Part shown: piece after piece, positions 33,197 to 42,570 of the stretch
Layout of the letters: each line of letters begins with the position of its first letter
Position numbering within the stretch: the stretch's first letter is position 1
From: Silene noctiflora
Lineage: Eukaryota; Streptophyta; Magnoliopsida; Caryophyllales; Caryophyllaceae
DNA: 46,790 bases
NCBI GenBank assembly: GCA_009801015.1
Contig: VHZZ01008375.1
Span: 11,697 to 58,486, forward strand
Reading direction: 5' to 3'
The notes under the pieces: generated by a model
Databases searched by the model: none
The model's input: the letters and a program-made list of their open reading frames with translations, nothing else
What the model was told of the DNA's origin: nothing
Translations under genes and position numbers: made by a program

Positions 33197-33412
33197 AAGG
33201 TGTTTGGTTGGAGCCCTTGGATGGATTGGAATGGATTCAATTCATTCTACTGTTTGGTTGATGGGTTTTGGAATGGAGTTAGATACCCAATGTATTCTAA
33301 CTCCATTCCAAACCCTTGGAATTTCATATCCATATATGCACCCAAGTTTCTAAATTCATTCAACCCTACTACTATACTCAATCCGTTCTAAGATCGAACC
33401 AAACACTTGTGA
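33197..33412. mobile_element. Foldback element with GTGTTTGGTT ends, hAT-like
   Basis: The ends gtgtttggtt and aaccaaacac are inverted. Near the centre, ggaatggagttaga (33270-33283) and tctaactccattcc (33296-33309) form a perfect 14-bp stem with a 12-nt loop. GTGTTTGGTT ends suggest a hAT-type MITE; target duplications were not resolved. Confidence 0.45.
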
Positions 33413-34210
33413 GCAAGTATGGGGTGGTATAGAAATTAATAGTATTTATTAATTTAGTAAATACTTTCATTTTAAATTATGAGTATAGAACACTCACATG
33501 TTTGACTATTACTTGGTTAACAAATAGAAAAAGGTAGAAAAACGGATAGAACATTCGATGCAAGGAAACTTCGGAACAAGTCGTTCTCCATAAAAATGTA
33601 CAAAGCACATGGATTACGTCTCACAATTAATAATCAGCTAATCAATAGTTGTCTCTTCACTGTCTTCTATTTGCATCTCACTAGTGACCATACTGATTTT
33701 AACGTGTTGACTTACTCATACGTTCTCTCTATAACTTCTAATCAAAGAAATCGACAAATTAATAGACATGTAAACAACTTGAATCTTGATACGTTTCACA
33801 CTTATCTACCTATTCTCCGATTTATATATGAGCATTTAGTTCAATTGGTAACTTAATCAGAGGTTTTGATTTCAATTCTTGAAAATTCTAAAGGCTTAAA
33901 ACAACCGAGGAAAAGCTACTTTATCATCTTGATAATTCTACCTAGCTCAAATCCAAATAATACAGAATGATAAACACTAAAAACATATTTTTCGATCTTT
34001 GACAAAACTCATATTAGATCATTCTATATACAATATAATTATCTCGTGTTACACATCTCATTCAATAAATAATTTAAAAGACGTAATTGTACATGTATAA
34101 CGGCCTCACACAAGACTGGTTAGGAAACTTCTTATCCACTTGACAATAAAATTGAACTTTTCAGACTACCCTAAAAAAGTAAGAGTACTTCATACAAATT
34201 AAAACCAACA
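33413..34210. other. Intergenic spacer downstream of the LRR gene
   Basis: No gene. At 33837-33850, tagttcaattggta is a perfect box-A-like word, but the following box B is weak, so a SINE is not called. The last 100 bp or so is probably the 3' UTR of the minus-strand LRR gene. Confidence 0.35.
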
Positions 34211-35407
34211 CTAAGGAGAATACACGGGCGGATATGGTGTATACTCTGGAACATGTGGTGGTGGAGGTGGTGGCGGCGGAGGAGGAGACGGTGGAGGTGG
34301 CGACGGTGAGCTTACGGTACAACCAAAAGAATTACAATTAGGAGGGTAAGCAAGGAAGGCCTTGCACTCCATAGGAGATCTTTGTAAAGGCCTATTTGCC
34401 ACACAATTAAACTTGTCATCGTTAACCTTCAACTCCATGCATTTCGGCGCCTCGGAACAAAAATAATTATGCGAGTACGTAAAGTTTTGCAAATTTGGCA
34501 AACTGCAAATACTCGTAGGTACTTCACCATATAACTTATTATATGCAACGTCAAGTTGTTCCAATTTCTTCATATTACCAATACTTTCGGGTAATTTCCC
34601 CGTAATGTCGTTAAAACTTACGTCCAATACCGTCGCCTTACTCAATTGCCCGATATTTTGTGGTAAACATCCTTTTAAACCCGAGTTTAAAAGGATAATT
34701 TCTTCTAAGTTTTCACCCATTTTGGTAATTTCACTAGGAAAACAACCATTAAGGTTATTATTTGCCAAAACAAGTACGGAAACAGGGGATTTACCGAAAC
34801 TTCCAGGGGAATATGACGTAAAATTATTGTTGTTAAGGAACAATGCATCGAGTTTTAACTCGAAAAGCGCAGGCGGGATTGACCCGTCGAAGTGGTTATA
34901 TCGAATATCTAAGAATTTGAGGTTTGGAAGTTTAAGTAGCACAGAAGGGAATACACCGCAAAATAAATTATTACTTAGGTCGAGCTCGTGGAGGACTTGA
35001 AGATGACAAAATGAACCGGGTATAGGTCCAAAAAATCGATTAGAATTTAAGTGAATGAGGGCTAAATCGGGTAGAAGATATCCAATTTCATCGGGTATGG
35101 TACCGGCAATGTTGGCATGGTTAAGGTCAATACCAGCCACGGTTGTACATATGGGTTCATTGGGTACGGGTGCACAATACACTCCATTGTAATTACACAC
35201 GTTATCGCCGGTCCAATTTGAGGTGAAATTGTTAGGGTCGGAGGTTATTAATTTTTTCCAAGATTGGAAAAATGTATAGGCTTTTTGGAGTCTTGGATTA
35301 TTGTAATTGTTGTCATTTGTTGCTTGTTGTGTAGGAATTGTGAAAAAAAGTAGGAAATAAAATGTTGTGAAAAGGGGAAGGGAGATTGATTTTGTGTTGG
35401 TGTTCAT
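34211..35407 (-). CDS. Secreted leucine-rich-repeat protein with short extensin-like tail (LRX-related)
   Basis: 398 residues, single exon. The signal peptide is about residues 1-29 (SLPLFTTFYFLLFFTIP). The N-terminal LRR cap contains FQSWKKLITSDPNNFTSNW and NVCNYNGVYC. About ten LRRs follow from about 90 to 330 (LDLSNNLFCGVFP, LDVSFNDITGKLP, LDVAYNKLYGEVP). The Cys-rich end is KCMELKVND...FNC...MECKAF...NCNSFGC. The tail 367-398 is SPSPPPPSPPPPPPPPPP then YTPYPPVYSP. LRX proteins sit in the cell wall, bind RALF peptides with the LRR part and anchor by a long extensin part. Here that part is only about 30 residues, as in the short LRR/proline-rich relatives. I chose the ATG at 35405-35407, not the in-frame one at 35503, because a TATA box lies between them and the signal peptide follows directly. 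Confidence 0.87.
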   Translation of the reverse strand: MNTNTKSISLPLFTTFYFLLFFTIPTQQATNDNNYNNPRLQKAYTFFQSWKKLITSDPNNFTSNWTGDNVCNYNGVYCAPVPNEPICTTVAGIDLNHANIAGTIPDEIGYLLPDLALIHLNSNRFFGPIPGSFCHLQVLHELDLSNNLFCGVFPSVLLKLPNLKFLDIRYNHFDGSIPPALFELKLDALFLNNNNFTSYSPGSFGKSPVSVLVLANNNLNGCFPSEITKMGENLEEIILLNSGLKGCLPQNIGQLSKATVLDVSFNDITGKLPESIGNMKKLEQLDVAYNKLYGEVPTSICSLPNLQNFTYSHNYFCSEAPKCMELKVNDDKFNCVANRPLQRSPMECKAFLAYPPNCNSFGCTVSSPSPPPPSPPPPPPPPPPHVPEYTPYPPVYSP

Positions 35408-35468
35408 TGTTGTTATTGTATGTTGATAATTGAGGATTTGAATTGCTAATGTTTTGGGTGTTTTTGAG

Positions 35469-35477
35469 GTATATATA
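35469..35477 (-). promoter_or_regulatory. TATA box of the LRR gene
   Basis: Plus-strand gtatatata (TATATATAC in minus sense) lies about 62 bp upstream of the chosen start, leaving a short leader of about 30 bp. It decides the start codon. Confidence 0.6.
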
Positions 35478-35759
35478 GGGAATAGAAATTGAGTGTGTAG
35501 CAAATTGGTGGAGTAAGTTGGTGTTGACTAATATTTTTTTATATTATGTTGAAAAAATCATGACAACACCAATTAACCAAGGTGCTCGAATTGATTAATT
35601 TTTGTATTACCTAGTGGCAATACATAAAATTTATAGGGAAATTTATATTTAGGTTCATTTTTTTGCCTTTTGTTTAATTATTTATTATTAGTATAGATTT
35701 CATATTACATTACAGTATTTATAGCAGGTTGGGTTAGAGAAAGTTGTAAATAAAATGTT
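35478..35759. other. Upstream region of the LRR gene
   Basis: AT-rich promoter-side sequence with no further recognised sites. Confidence 0.35.
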
Positions 35760-35905
35760 CTATTTAAAATGTCGGTGTTTAGGGTCATTTTTTGCCATTT
35801 GTTGTTATATGAAAAAATTGCTTGGTATGTTATTCGAACCCCTGACCTTCAGGCCCTTAAATTGATTTGTCAAATTTTAAATCATTGAACCACTTGGATT
35901 TGTTT
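35760..35905 (-). repeat. tRNA-like SINE candidate
   Basis: On the minus strand, tggttcaatgatt (near 35892-35880) resembles box A. It is followed about 45 bp later by ggttcgaataa (35840-35830), close to box B GGTTCGAATCC. The block continues into an A/T-rich body. The 3' end and target duplication are unclear. Confidence 0.35.
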
Positions 35906-36280
35906 ATGTATTAAGTACTAAAATTTATTATATTCTAGAACAGAGATATTATTTTTACATATGTTTAAAATTTAAAGTATTTTATCGAAAATATTATTTT
36001 TTGAAAAAATATATCAATAAGACCAATTATTTTTTCATTCTTTTACTTATATAATAACTAATTTAGAAAAAAAAATTAAAATTTAAAAATGTTGTCTTAA
36101 ACGCGCGTAAATAACACATCAAAAAATTTTAGTACCCGACACTAAATTCCTAGGTTCGCCGCCACTGTTCTATAAGATATACTACCCAAAACATACCCAA
36201 ATTTATATTTAGGTGCTAAGTAGCATGAAATTAGGAGTCATGGAAATCATTCGTTTTTTCATGATTAAATGTATGGGACA
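35906..36280. other. Intergenic spacer
   Basis: AT-rich, nothing recognised. Confidence 0.35.
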
Positions 36281-37011
36281 TGCTAAATCCCGCGCATCAT
36301 TTTACTCAATCCCACGCATTTTTCCCACTTATTTTCCAATTGTTTCCCTCCCATTTCTCAACCCCACCAAGAGAGGAACTAAAGAGAGAGTTTGAAAATC
36401 CAAAAATCTTTGATAACACAATGTCACTGGCTCCCTCTGCCACCACCCTTCCACCACCTCATGCCCCCGTCGACGATTGACGACAGACGGGCTCACATAA
36501 CATTAGCAACCACCCCTTGCATTTCTTATCCACAAACCCTAAAGAGAGGGAGAGGGACCATATAATAGCCGCCCCTCCAGCCGCCCCACGATTCGACCAG
36601 CGACGGAGAAGGGGTTGAGTCAACGGCGACGTGGGTAGGGTGCGTTGACAGAGAAGCGGTTGGGTAGGGTGAATGTAGATTTATCGGAGTATTGTGGATA
36701 GGATGGTCGACAGTCGACAGCCAGACTGTGTACGGTAGGGTATGATGTTTGATGGTGTGGGTCGAGTTGTCGGAGAGGAGGGGTAGTCGACGGCGATGGG
36801 TCGGGGTGGTCAACGGCGATAGGTTGGGGTGGTCGGGGATGGTGAGGTGGAAGGGGGTGGCAGAGAGGTGTCAGGGAGTAGGGACTTTGCGTGAAATCAA
36901 CATTTTTTTCTTTCTTTTTTTTTTTTTCCTTTTTTTTTTAAATAAAGGGTAGTGATGGAAAAGAGGGGTAAAGTGTGCGGGATAGAGTAAAATTATGCGC
37001 GGGATTTAGCA
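36281..37011. mobile_element. Non-autonomous TIR DNA transposon, 731 bp
   Basis: The ends TGCTAAATCCCGCGCAT and ATGCGCGGGATTTAGCA are exact inverses, and similarity runs about 50 bp inward (attttactc(a/t)atccc). The interior is GC-richer than its flanks (ggtcgac, gtcgacgg words; 36470-36890) and ends with a T-rich tract at 36902-36940. No transposase is present. No clear target duplication is visible, so the superfamily is open; the long TIR and GC-rich interior would suit a Mutator-like relic. Confidence 0.75.
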
Positions 37012-38869
37012 ACTATGAAATGTATCTAGTTAGTTCACAACATTTTACACACATTATCTCCGCCATATCCATCTCTTATATTATTCTAAAATAAATATAT
37101 TTAATAGTTTTTCTAAATATTTAAGTGGTCAAATTAATTTGTGAATATCAGCTGATAATAAAGCATTTAAAACAAGAAACGATCTTAGAGATACTGTTTT
37201 TTCTTAATAGTATTGTTATAATAGACACGAGGAAGATAAATAAAACAACACACAAATTTAAGTGGTTTATTATTGGTGTGTTAATTACGTCCCCGCGGTA
37301 GAATGGTGGAAAATTTTATTGATAAAGCATTCAAAACTAAGAAATGATCTTGGAGATACTATTTTTTCTTAATAATATATATTGTCCCAACTCCCATAAA
37401 TGACCGACTCTATTATAATGAATTAATGATGGATGTGATTATTATTTGTACGTATCTTGCTATCATTTTACAACAAACTAACTAATGATCAAATCTCATA
37501 ATGTATTCATTGTACCATAAATAATTATTACGTCTTATCAATTATTTCCACATTGTATGTTAGTAGAACTACACAAACAAAACACTTGATTATCTTTACT
37601 CCAACCTCTTGCCTCTTGCAACAAAATAACATATGAATTTTGTCATAGAAACCTAGAATAACAATCAAATATTCATATTTAAAACGACAATATCTGTTTA
37701 AGTTTTGAAACGAATCCAATTAGTTATCATATAATAAGGGTAGTTGTTTAGTTATTGTCAAGTGCTAGTATAATAAGCGGCGGATCTTAAAGAAAATTAA
37801 AAGAGGCCAAGATGTAAACAGTTAATGTTAATACTTACACTCAACCATCGATTCGAGAGGGAGCCGAGTGATCATTTATTCACTGAATTGTCTATAACTT
37901 AAATGATCAAGGGGTCAGGCCCCCGCCTGACATAACTAAGATCCTCTCCAATAATAGTATTTAAATCCATTTTACTATTAAAACGGATATTATTGTCTTA
38001 AGCAAGATTAGCCAGAATAACACGATAGCAGTCGTAGTAGTTGATGAAGAAAATTTGGCTCCAAATTTTCACATGTAAGAGCGTTAGGCTGTGCTTATTA
38101 TAGTTGTTGGCGGCTTAATATATACTTGAAAAATACTAAAAAAAACGTAGTATGAAATTATAAGATTTTGACTTATTTTATAACAAACTTAAACACTTTA
38201 GGATCAATGACCTGGTCTTGTGTAATTATTGTTTGACGTAGTTTCTAAATTGCATTGTTGATTTGTTAAATACAAAAATGGGCTGGCATGCATGGTGCGA
38301 ATAAAACATTGGCGGTAGGAGAGTTGATTTGGTTTGAATTTCTCACCAAAACACGGCTTTGGTCTTCATTAATTTGTTCCCTACTTACTACAGTTTCTCA
38401 CAAACTTGAAAAGACACATTAATTCGACATTTAACCATTTGATGTGGATATTGGAAATGTCCTACTCCCTCCCATTCCAACCAAATTATCCAAAAGAAAA
38501 ATATATTATAAAGTAACAATTTTTTTAAGAAAAAAAGAAATATGCATCAAATATACATCATCAAACCCAATATTGTATGAGAGAAACCGTTCTTAATTTG
38601 ATGGTGGGTATTTAGAAATTTGGTGAGATCTTATTTTTGAGTCTCTTTGAATACGTAAGTGAACTATTATATCCAAGAGTCCATTTACTGTCTTTCTAAC
38701 ATGTGCTCTAAACTTCTAAAAACTCGTGATAAAGATATTTGAATGAAAAGTTAATGACAAAATTTTATGAGAAATTGAGCTAGAAAATTACGTTCTCGTT
38801 TTCTAATAAGATAATAGTTGTAAGCTTTATAATTTAAGTGTTTTTAACTTGTGCCCTTAGAATACGTAA
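37012..38869. other. Intergenic spacer
   Basis: No gene. Two similar stretches (about 37150-37205 and 37318-37375) share ataaagcatt(t/c)aaaac, aaacgatctt/aaatgatctt and gagatactattttttctta, an old local duplication. A single CTCCCTCCC end near 38464 has no partner. The rest is AT-rich. Confidence 0.4.
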
Positions 38870-39084
38870 TAAAAAAATTAGCTTAGACCTCGTGCGTTAA
38901 ATGTAGGGTATTTAGAGTCTTTTTTAGTAAATTACTTATATAATAGTGATACGTTATTAATTGGTCATATTTCTCGTCATTGTTATTTGCTTTGAGGAAA
39001 AAAAAAGTTCTAACTAACAATTAACCAAGAGAATTGAGTAATGTGCTGAATTCATTTTTTAACCAAGATAATAATTTAATAAAA

Positions 39085-39941
39085 TCTCTCTTTGTCAAAC
39101 AATGTGGATGACTTCATATTTTAACACGCCCCCTCACATGTGAGGTCCCATCGAAACCTAGGGCAAAACCATGTGAGACACTCACAAGCGCACCGGTGTG
39201 GGAATTAACGAATACTCAAAGAGGCCCTCCACCGGTGGCATCTTTTAAAGATAGTTTTAATTCGAAACCCAGGACGAAACCTTAGCTCTGATACCATGTT
39301 AGAACATGCAAACGGGTCTGGGCCACCACACCCAAACGGAGGAGAGACGGACCACTCGACAACACAAGAGAGGTTTCATTAGACCTGGCAAAAGTAACCC
39401 GATCCGATTGACCCGATCCGAAAAGGCTGACCCGAGACCCGAACTACATCACCCGAATGTGATCCGAAAACCCGAATAGACCCGACCTGACCCGAACATG
39501 ACCCAAACTCTTGACACGTAACTGACCCGACTCGAAAATGACCCAGTTCTGAAACCACCCAACCCGAAAATGACTTGACAAAACATAACTCTAATTGAAC
39601 CGAAAAGAATTCAAATGACTTTTTCTCTCTTATTCATTGACCCGAAAATGACCCGACCCGGTTACCCGAAACTGACCTGCCGAACAAACCCGAAATAGAC
39701 CCGAAACCCGAATTGACCCGAGGCGATCCGAATTAACCCGAAATCAATGAAAGACCCGAACTGATCCGACCCGAACTGGCCCGACCCGAACCCGACCCAT
39801 TGACCCGACATTTCAGGTCTAGGTTTCATCCTAAAACCAATTGGTAATAGGAGGAGTAGCCCCTTTGGTTATAAACTAGTTCAATCTCTCTTTTTCCAAC
39901 AATGTGGGACACTCACATGTGGATGACTTCATATTCTAACA
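39085..39941 (-). mobile_element. Miniature LTR element (TRIM-sized, minus orientation), broken
   Basis: In minus sense: one LTR (39941-39297, TGTTAG...CTAACA), a tRNA-Met primer site TGGTATCAGAGC (39296-39285), a 170-bp interior, a purine tract (gtgagggggcg), and only about 42 bp of the second LTR (39126-39085). Without the 441-bp insertion the complete LTR would be about 195 bp, in the TRIM size range. No coding sequence; one LTR is largely missing. Confidence 0.65.
39380..39820. mobile_element. GACCCGA-repeat element with 9-bp target duplications
   Basis: The ends AGACCTG and CAGGTCT are inverted, and the 9-bp duplication AGGTTTCAT lies at 39371-39379 and 39821-39829. The interior is almost entirely degenerate copies of gacccga / acccgaa / gatccga, with a short unrelated patch near 39580-39630. 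9-bp duplications point to a Mutator-type integration. It sits inside the LTR of the miniature element. Confidence 0.8.
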
Positions 39942-40090
39942 AATAAAATATAATTATTAGTTTTCTTATTTTGTGAATGTAGTTAATAGAGAAAATAATA
40001 ACTTTCCTTATTTAAGATCTTTTAAAGGGAAAACTTGTGAGAATTTCTATTTTTTTAGTAAATAGGGGAATTGATAAATGTTTGTGTAGA

Positions 40091-40729
40091 TGTAATAGGT
40101 TTTTTTGCTTGTGAACTTGTGGCGGACTGGTGATTAAATAAACACTAAATTTTAACTTAGAGATTGATTTGTGAGTTTTTCTATGGTAGAGGGAAGCCGT
40201 CAATCTCACATCGGAGATGGATTGGTAGTCTTGGGTTATAGTTATGACTTATATTGATCTAATTAGTAGGTCATTAACTGTCAAAAAAAAAATTAGTAGG
40301 TCATTAGGTCAGGGAGTGTTGATTAACCAACAAGAATTTATTGTTGGATGTTGATTTGTGAGCTTGTAGCCTAAAGTTTTAGGCAGAGGTAAACTCTCAA
40401 TCTCACGTCGGTGATGGATAAGTGTTGGATCATATTTGACACATGTGGTCCATTTCTTCTGTTGAAATGCAAAACAATTTGATGGTCTAATCTTATTTTG
40501 TAGGCCCATTCTATTACGAGTACTACCTTAATAGATACTCATATGACCTAAGAGTTTATATTAGAACTAGAGGTGCTAATTAGATAAGTAGGGATCCGAT
40601 TTGAAAATATGACATAAAGTCAGTGAACTACGGTTGAGAAGTTGTAAATCATTCAAATAAGTAGGTTGACACGGATAACAACAACAATAATAATAAGGAG
40701 GTGGTAAGGAGGTGGATATTAGTTTGATC
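40091..40729. repeat. Spacer with a direct duplication
   Basis: Two stretches (about 40145-40225 and 40345-40425) share ttgatttgtgag, ttt(t/a)ggcagagg-type words, caatctcac(a/g)tcgg and gatgga. The USE-like atctcacatcgg (compare RTCCCACATCG of plant snRNA promoters and many TRIM LTRs) is probably a retroelement remnant, not an snRNA promoter. Confidence 0.35.
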
Positions 40730-41139
40730 GATGGACTTGACAAGTCCTTACGTCCTGTGGATTTGTTGCTGTATTCTTGGGACAGAGGGGCGCGATGTGT
40801 GAGTGAATCTGACTGGATCTTCCCCCTTGACTCAATCCGGGATGACTGACTTCGTGTCCGGAAGCGTGGTGATCGATGTTGCTCGGCGCAAATGTGCCAA
40901 GTATCAGGGGTTGTGTACAGCGATCGGCTATGGTTTCGTATCTTTTTCTTTCTCTTCCTTGGGGGGGTTGGAGGCGGATGCTATTGCTTTACACAAGCGG
41001 ATTCAGAGATTTTCTGTGTCTCAGGATGTCGGGACACGTGCAACTGCTTTTATTTTTACCCGACTTAGCTTTGTTATAGCTCATGCCTGAGGGGGTGGGG
41101 GCCCAGATTGTATCTCTGTTGTCCACCAATTTCTCGTAA
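40730..41139 (+). pseudogene. C-terminal fragment of a transposon-associated protein, broken
   Basis: Reading segments give RPVDLLLYSWDRGARCV, then LTGSSPLTQSGMTDFVSGSV, then ARRKCAKYQGLC, GYGFVSFSFSSLGGL, a segment with TRATAFIFTRLSFVIAHA, and a final GAQIVSLLSTNFS before a stop at 41137-41139. The pattern recalls the C-terminal tail of plant reverse-transcriptase-containing uncharacterised proteins (RPADVLL...SWD; PFSFSSFGEL; VGAQIVSRLP). Assignment is by memory of that pattern. It is not intact. Confidence 0.4.
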
Positions 41140-41142
41140 AAA

Positions 41143-41272
41143 TTAATAATAATAATAGTAGTAGTCGTAGTAGTAGTGGTAGTAGCGGTAGTAGTGGTGG
41201 TGGTAGTAGTGGTGGTGGTCGTGGTGGTAGTAGTGGTAGTGGTGGTGGTGGTAGTAGTAGTGATGGTGGTGA

Positions 41273-41312
<40 letters not shown>

Positions 41313-41450
41313 TGTTGTTGTTGTTGTAGTAGTGGTAGTAGTGGTAGTGGTGGTGGTGGTGGTAGTGGTAGTAGTGGTGGTGGTGGTAGTGGTAGTGGTA
41401 GTAGCAGCACCACCACCACCACCACCACCACCACCACCAACAACAACAAC
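41143..41450. repeat. Compound trinucleotide microsatellite with inverted halves
   Basis: About 308 bp of trinucleotides: AAT, then mixed GTA/GTG/GTC, a TAG run, TTG, more GTG/GTA, then GCA and an abrupt switch to CAC (41408-41438) and CAA. The GGT-rich left part and ACC-rich right part are complementary, so a hairpin is possible. The long open frames on both strands (poly-Val, poly-Thr, poly-Leu) are products of the repeat. Confidence 0.95.
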
Positions 41451-42440
41451 ATTATCTTCTTGCATTAATGGCTCCCGCAATTACAGGGTAGGGGGAGGGC
41501 TGTTCAGATGTACTCAGTCGTACCCTTGTATTAGCAACATAAAAAAAGGTTGTTTTTAAATGACCGAAAATGAAAACTCAACATTACCCTAATGCCTCAA
41601 TGGTTCCCGCACATTGTTGGTTTCGAATACAGGTAAATATGTTGAATATTTAATTTGATGAAAGAAAAGATAAAAAAAATGTGTGGTTGGTAAAAAAAGA
41701 TCGGTTTTAATCTTTTTTGTTGATAACCTCAAACCCATCAATTGTAGGTAAGGGATTATTTCCTTTTTCGAATTAAAGTTTATGAATGAGAAAATTACGG
41801 ATCCCAACTAGAAAAACTAACTCCTATGTTAGCAGCATAAATAGGTTATTTTCAAATGACCCAAGATGAAAATTGGGCAGAGAATTACATCGAAGGAGCG
41901 CTACTTCACAAGAGTAAGAACCACATCAACTTTAGTGATACATTTTGATTTATTCAATCATAGTCCTGAACCAAAGAGTTATTGAGTATTTGACTCCATA
42001 GGAAGTATGGAACAAGGTTAACACAGACATAACATGAAATTTATATGGGTCATATTACGGGCTGGGTTTTAGTGTTTGGATACGAACTCGACAATAATAA
42101 TCCATCAATCTATGTGGGTTATAATTGAGTTAGGTTGACTGATAACCTATTTAATCTTCATAAAAATAATAATTATCATTTAGTCACCGGAAACGTATCG
42201 ACGTTGCTAGATGAGCTAAAGTCATTTTATGGTGTTGTAAGTGATCTGATAGATTTTTCATGGCACATATGAGAAGAAATACGAAGTTAGCCCAAGAAAA
42301 TCACATATAGTCGTTGCGCTAGATGGTGACTTTAAGGTATAGTGGTCACACAATGTGGCGAATATGAAGCCGAACAAAAAAAAAGGTTAAGGAGCGTAAA
42401 GACAGTTTTGAAAGATATAATGATTGAACTTGTTCTCGTA
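41451..42440. other. Spacer with repeated 3'-tail-like words
   Basis: gtattagcaacataaaaaaagg (about 41530) and tgttagcagcataaataggtta (about 41827), each followed by tgacc(g/c)aa(a/g)atgaaaa, form a direct repeat about 300 bp apart. Both variants of aatgg(c/t)tcccgca also recur (41466, 41599). They look like transposon tail remnants; no gene. Confidence 0.35.
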
Positions 42441-42570
42441 TTTTTTTTTTTTTTTTTTTTAAGGAAAACACCCTAACGGGTATTATATTAATAACGAAAT
42501 ATCAAACAGTACAGCATTATTTATCAGTGGTGGTAAAGCATCTAACCACACCGTTCTACCAACATCCCTA
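42441..42570 (-). repeat. LINE 3' stub with poly(A) tail
   Basis: A run of 20 T (42441-42460) followed by aaggaaaacaccctaacggg and tattatattaataacg reads, on minus, as a retroposon 3' UTR (ccgttagggtgttttcc) plus poly(A). It is truncated by the LTR that begins at 42571. Confidence 0.5.

Larger units (their letters stand above)
38870..40090. repeat. Dispersed repeat R, copy 2, interrupted
   Basis: 38870-39084 and 39942-40090 match consecutive parts of copy 1 (886-1680). Between them lies a small LTR element (39085-39941). The match across the junction shows the pre-insertion arrangement. Confidence 0.5.

Noticed and set aside
33837-33850. tRNA gene or SINE from the box-A-like tagttcaattggta
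   Set aside because: The expected box B is too degenerate and no cloverleaf can be drawn by eye.
34605-35000. 131-codon ORF antisense to the LRR gene
   Set aside because: It is the complementary shadow of the LRR coding sequence, whose domains are clear on the minus strand.
35408-35503. Upstream in-frame ATG adding 32 residues to the LRR protein
   Set aside because: A TATA box lies between it and the chosen ATG, and the extension would bury the signal peptide.
38464-38500. Another Stowaway MITE starting CTCCCTCCCATTCC
   Set aside because: No matching inverted end with TA was found within 300 bp.
40204-40240. snRNA gene behind a USE-like word
   Set aside because: The match to RTCCCACATCG is imperfect, TATA spacing is wrong, and no snRNA-like sequence follows.
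41081-41559. Long open frames of poly-Val, poly-Thr and poly-Leu on both strands
   Set aside because: They are translations of the trinucleotide microsatellite and have no non-repeat domain.
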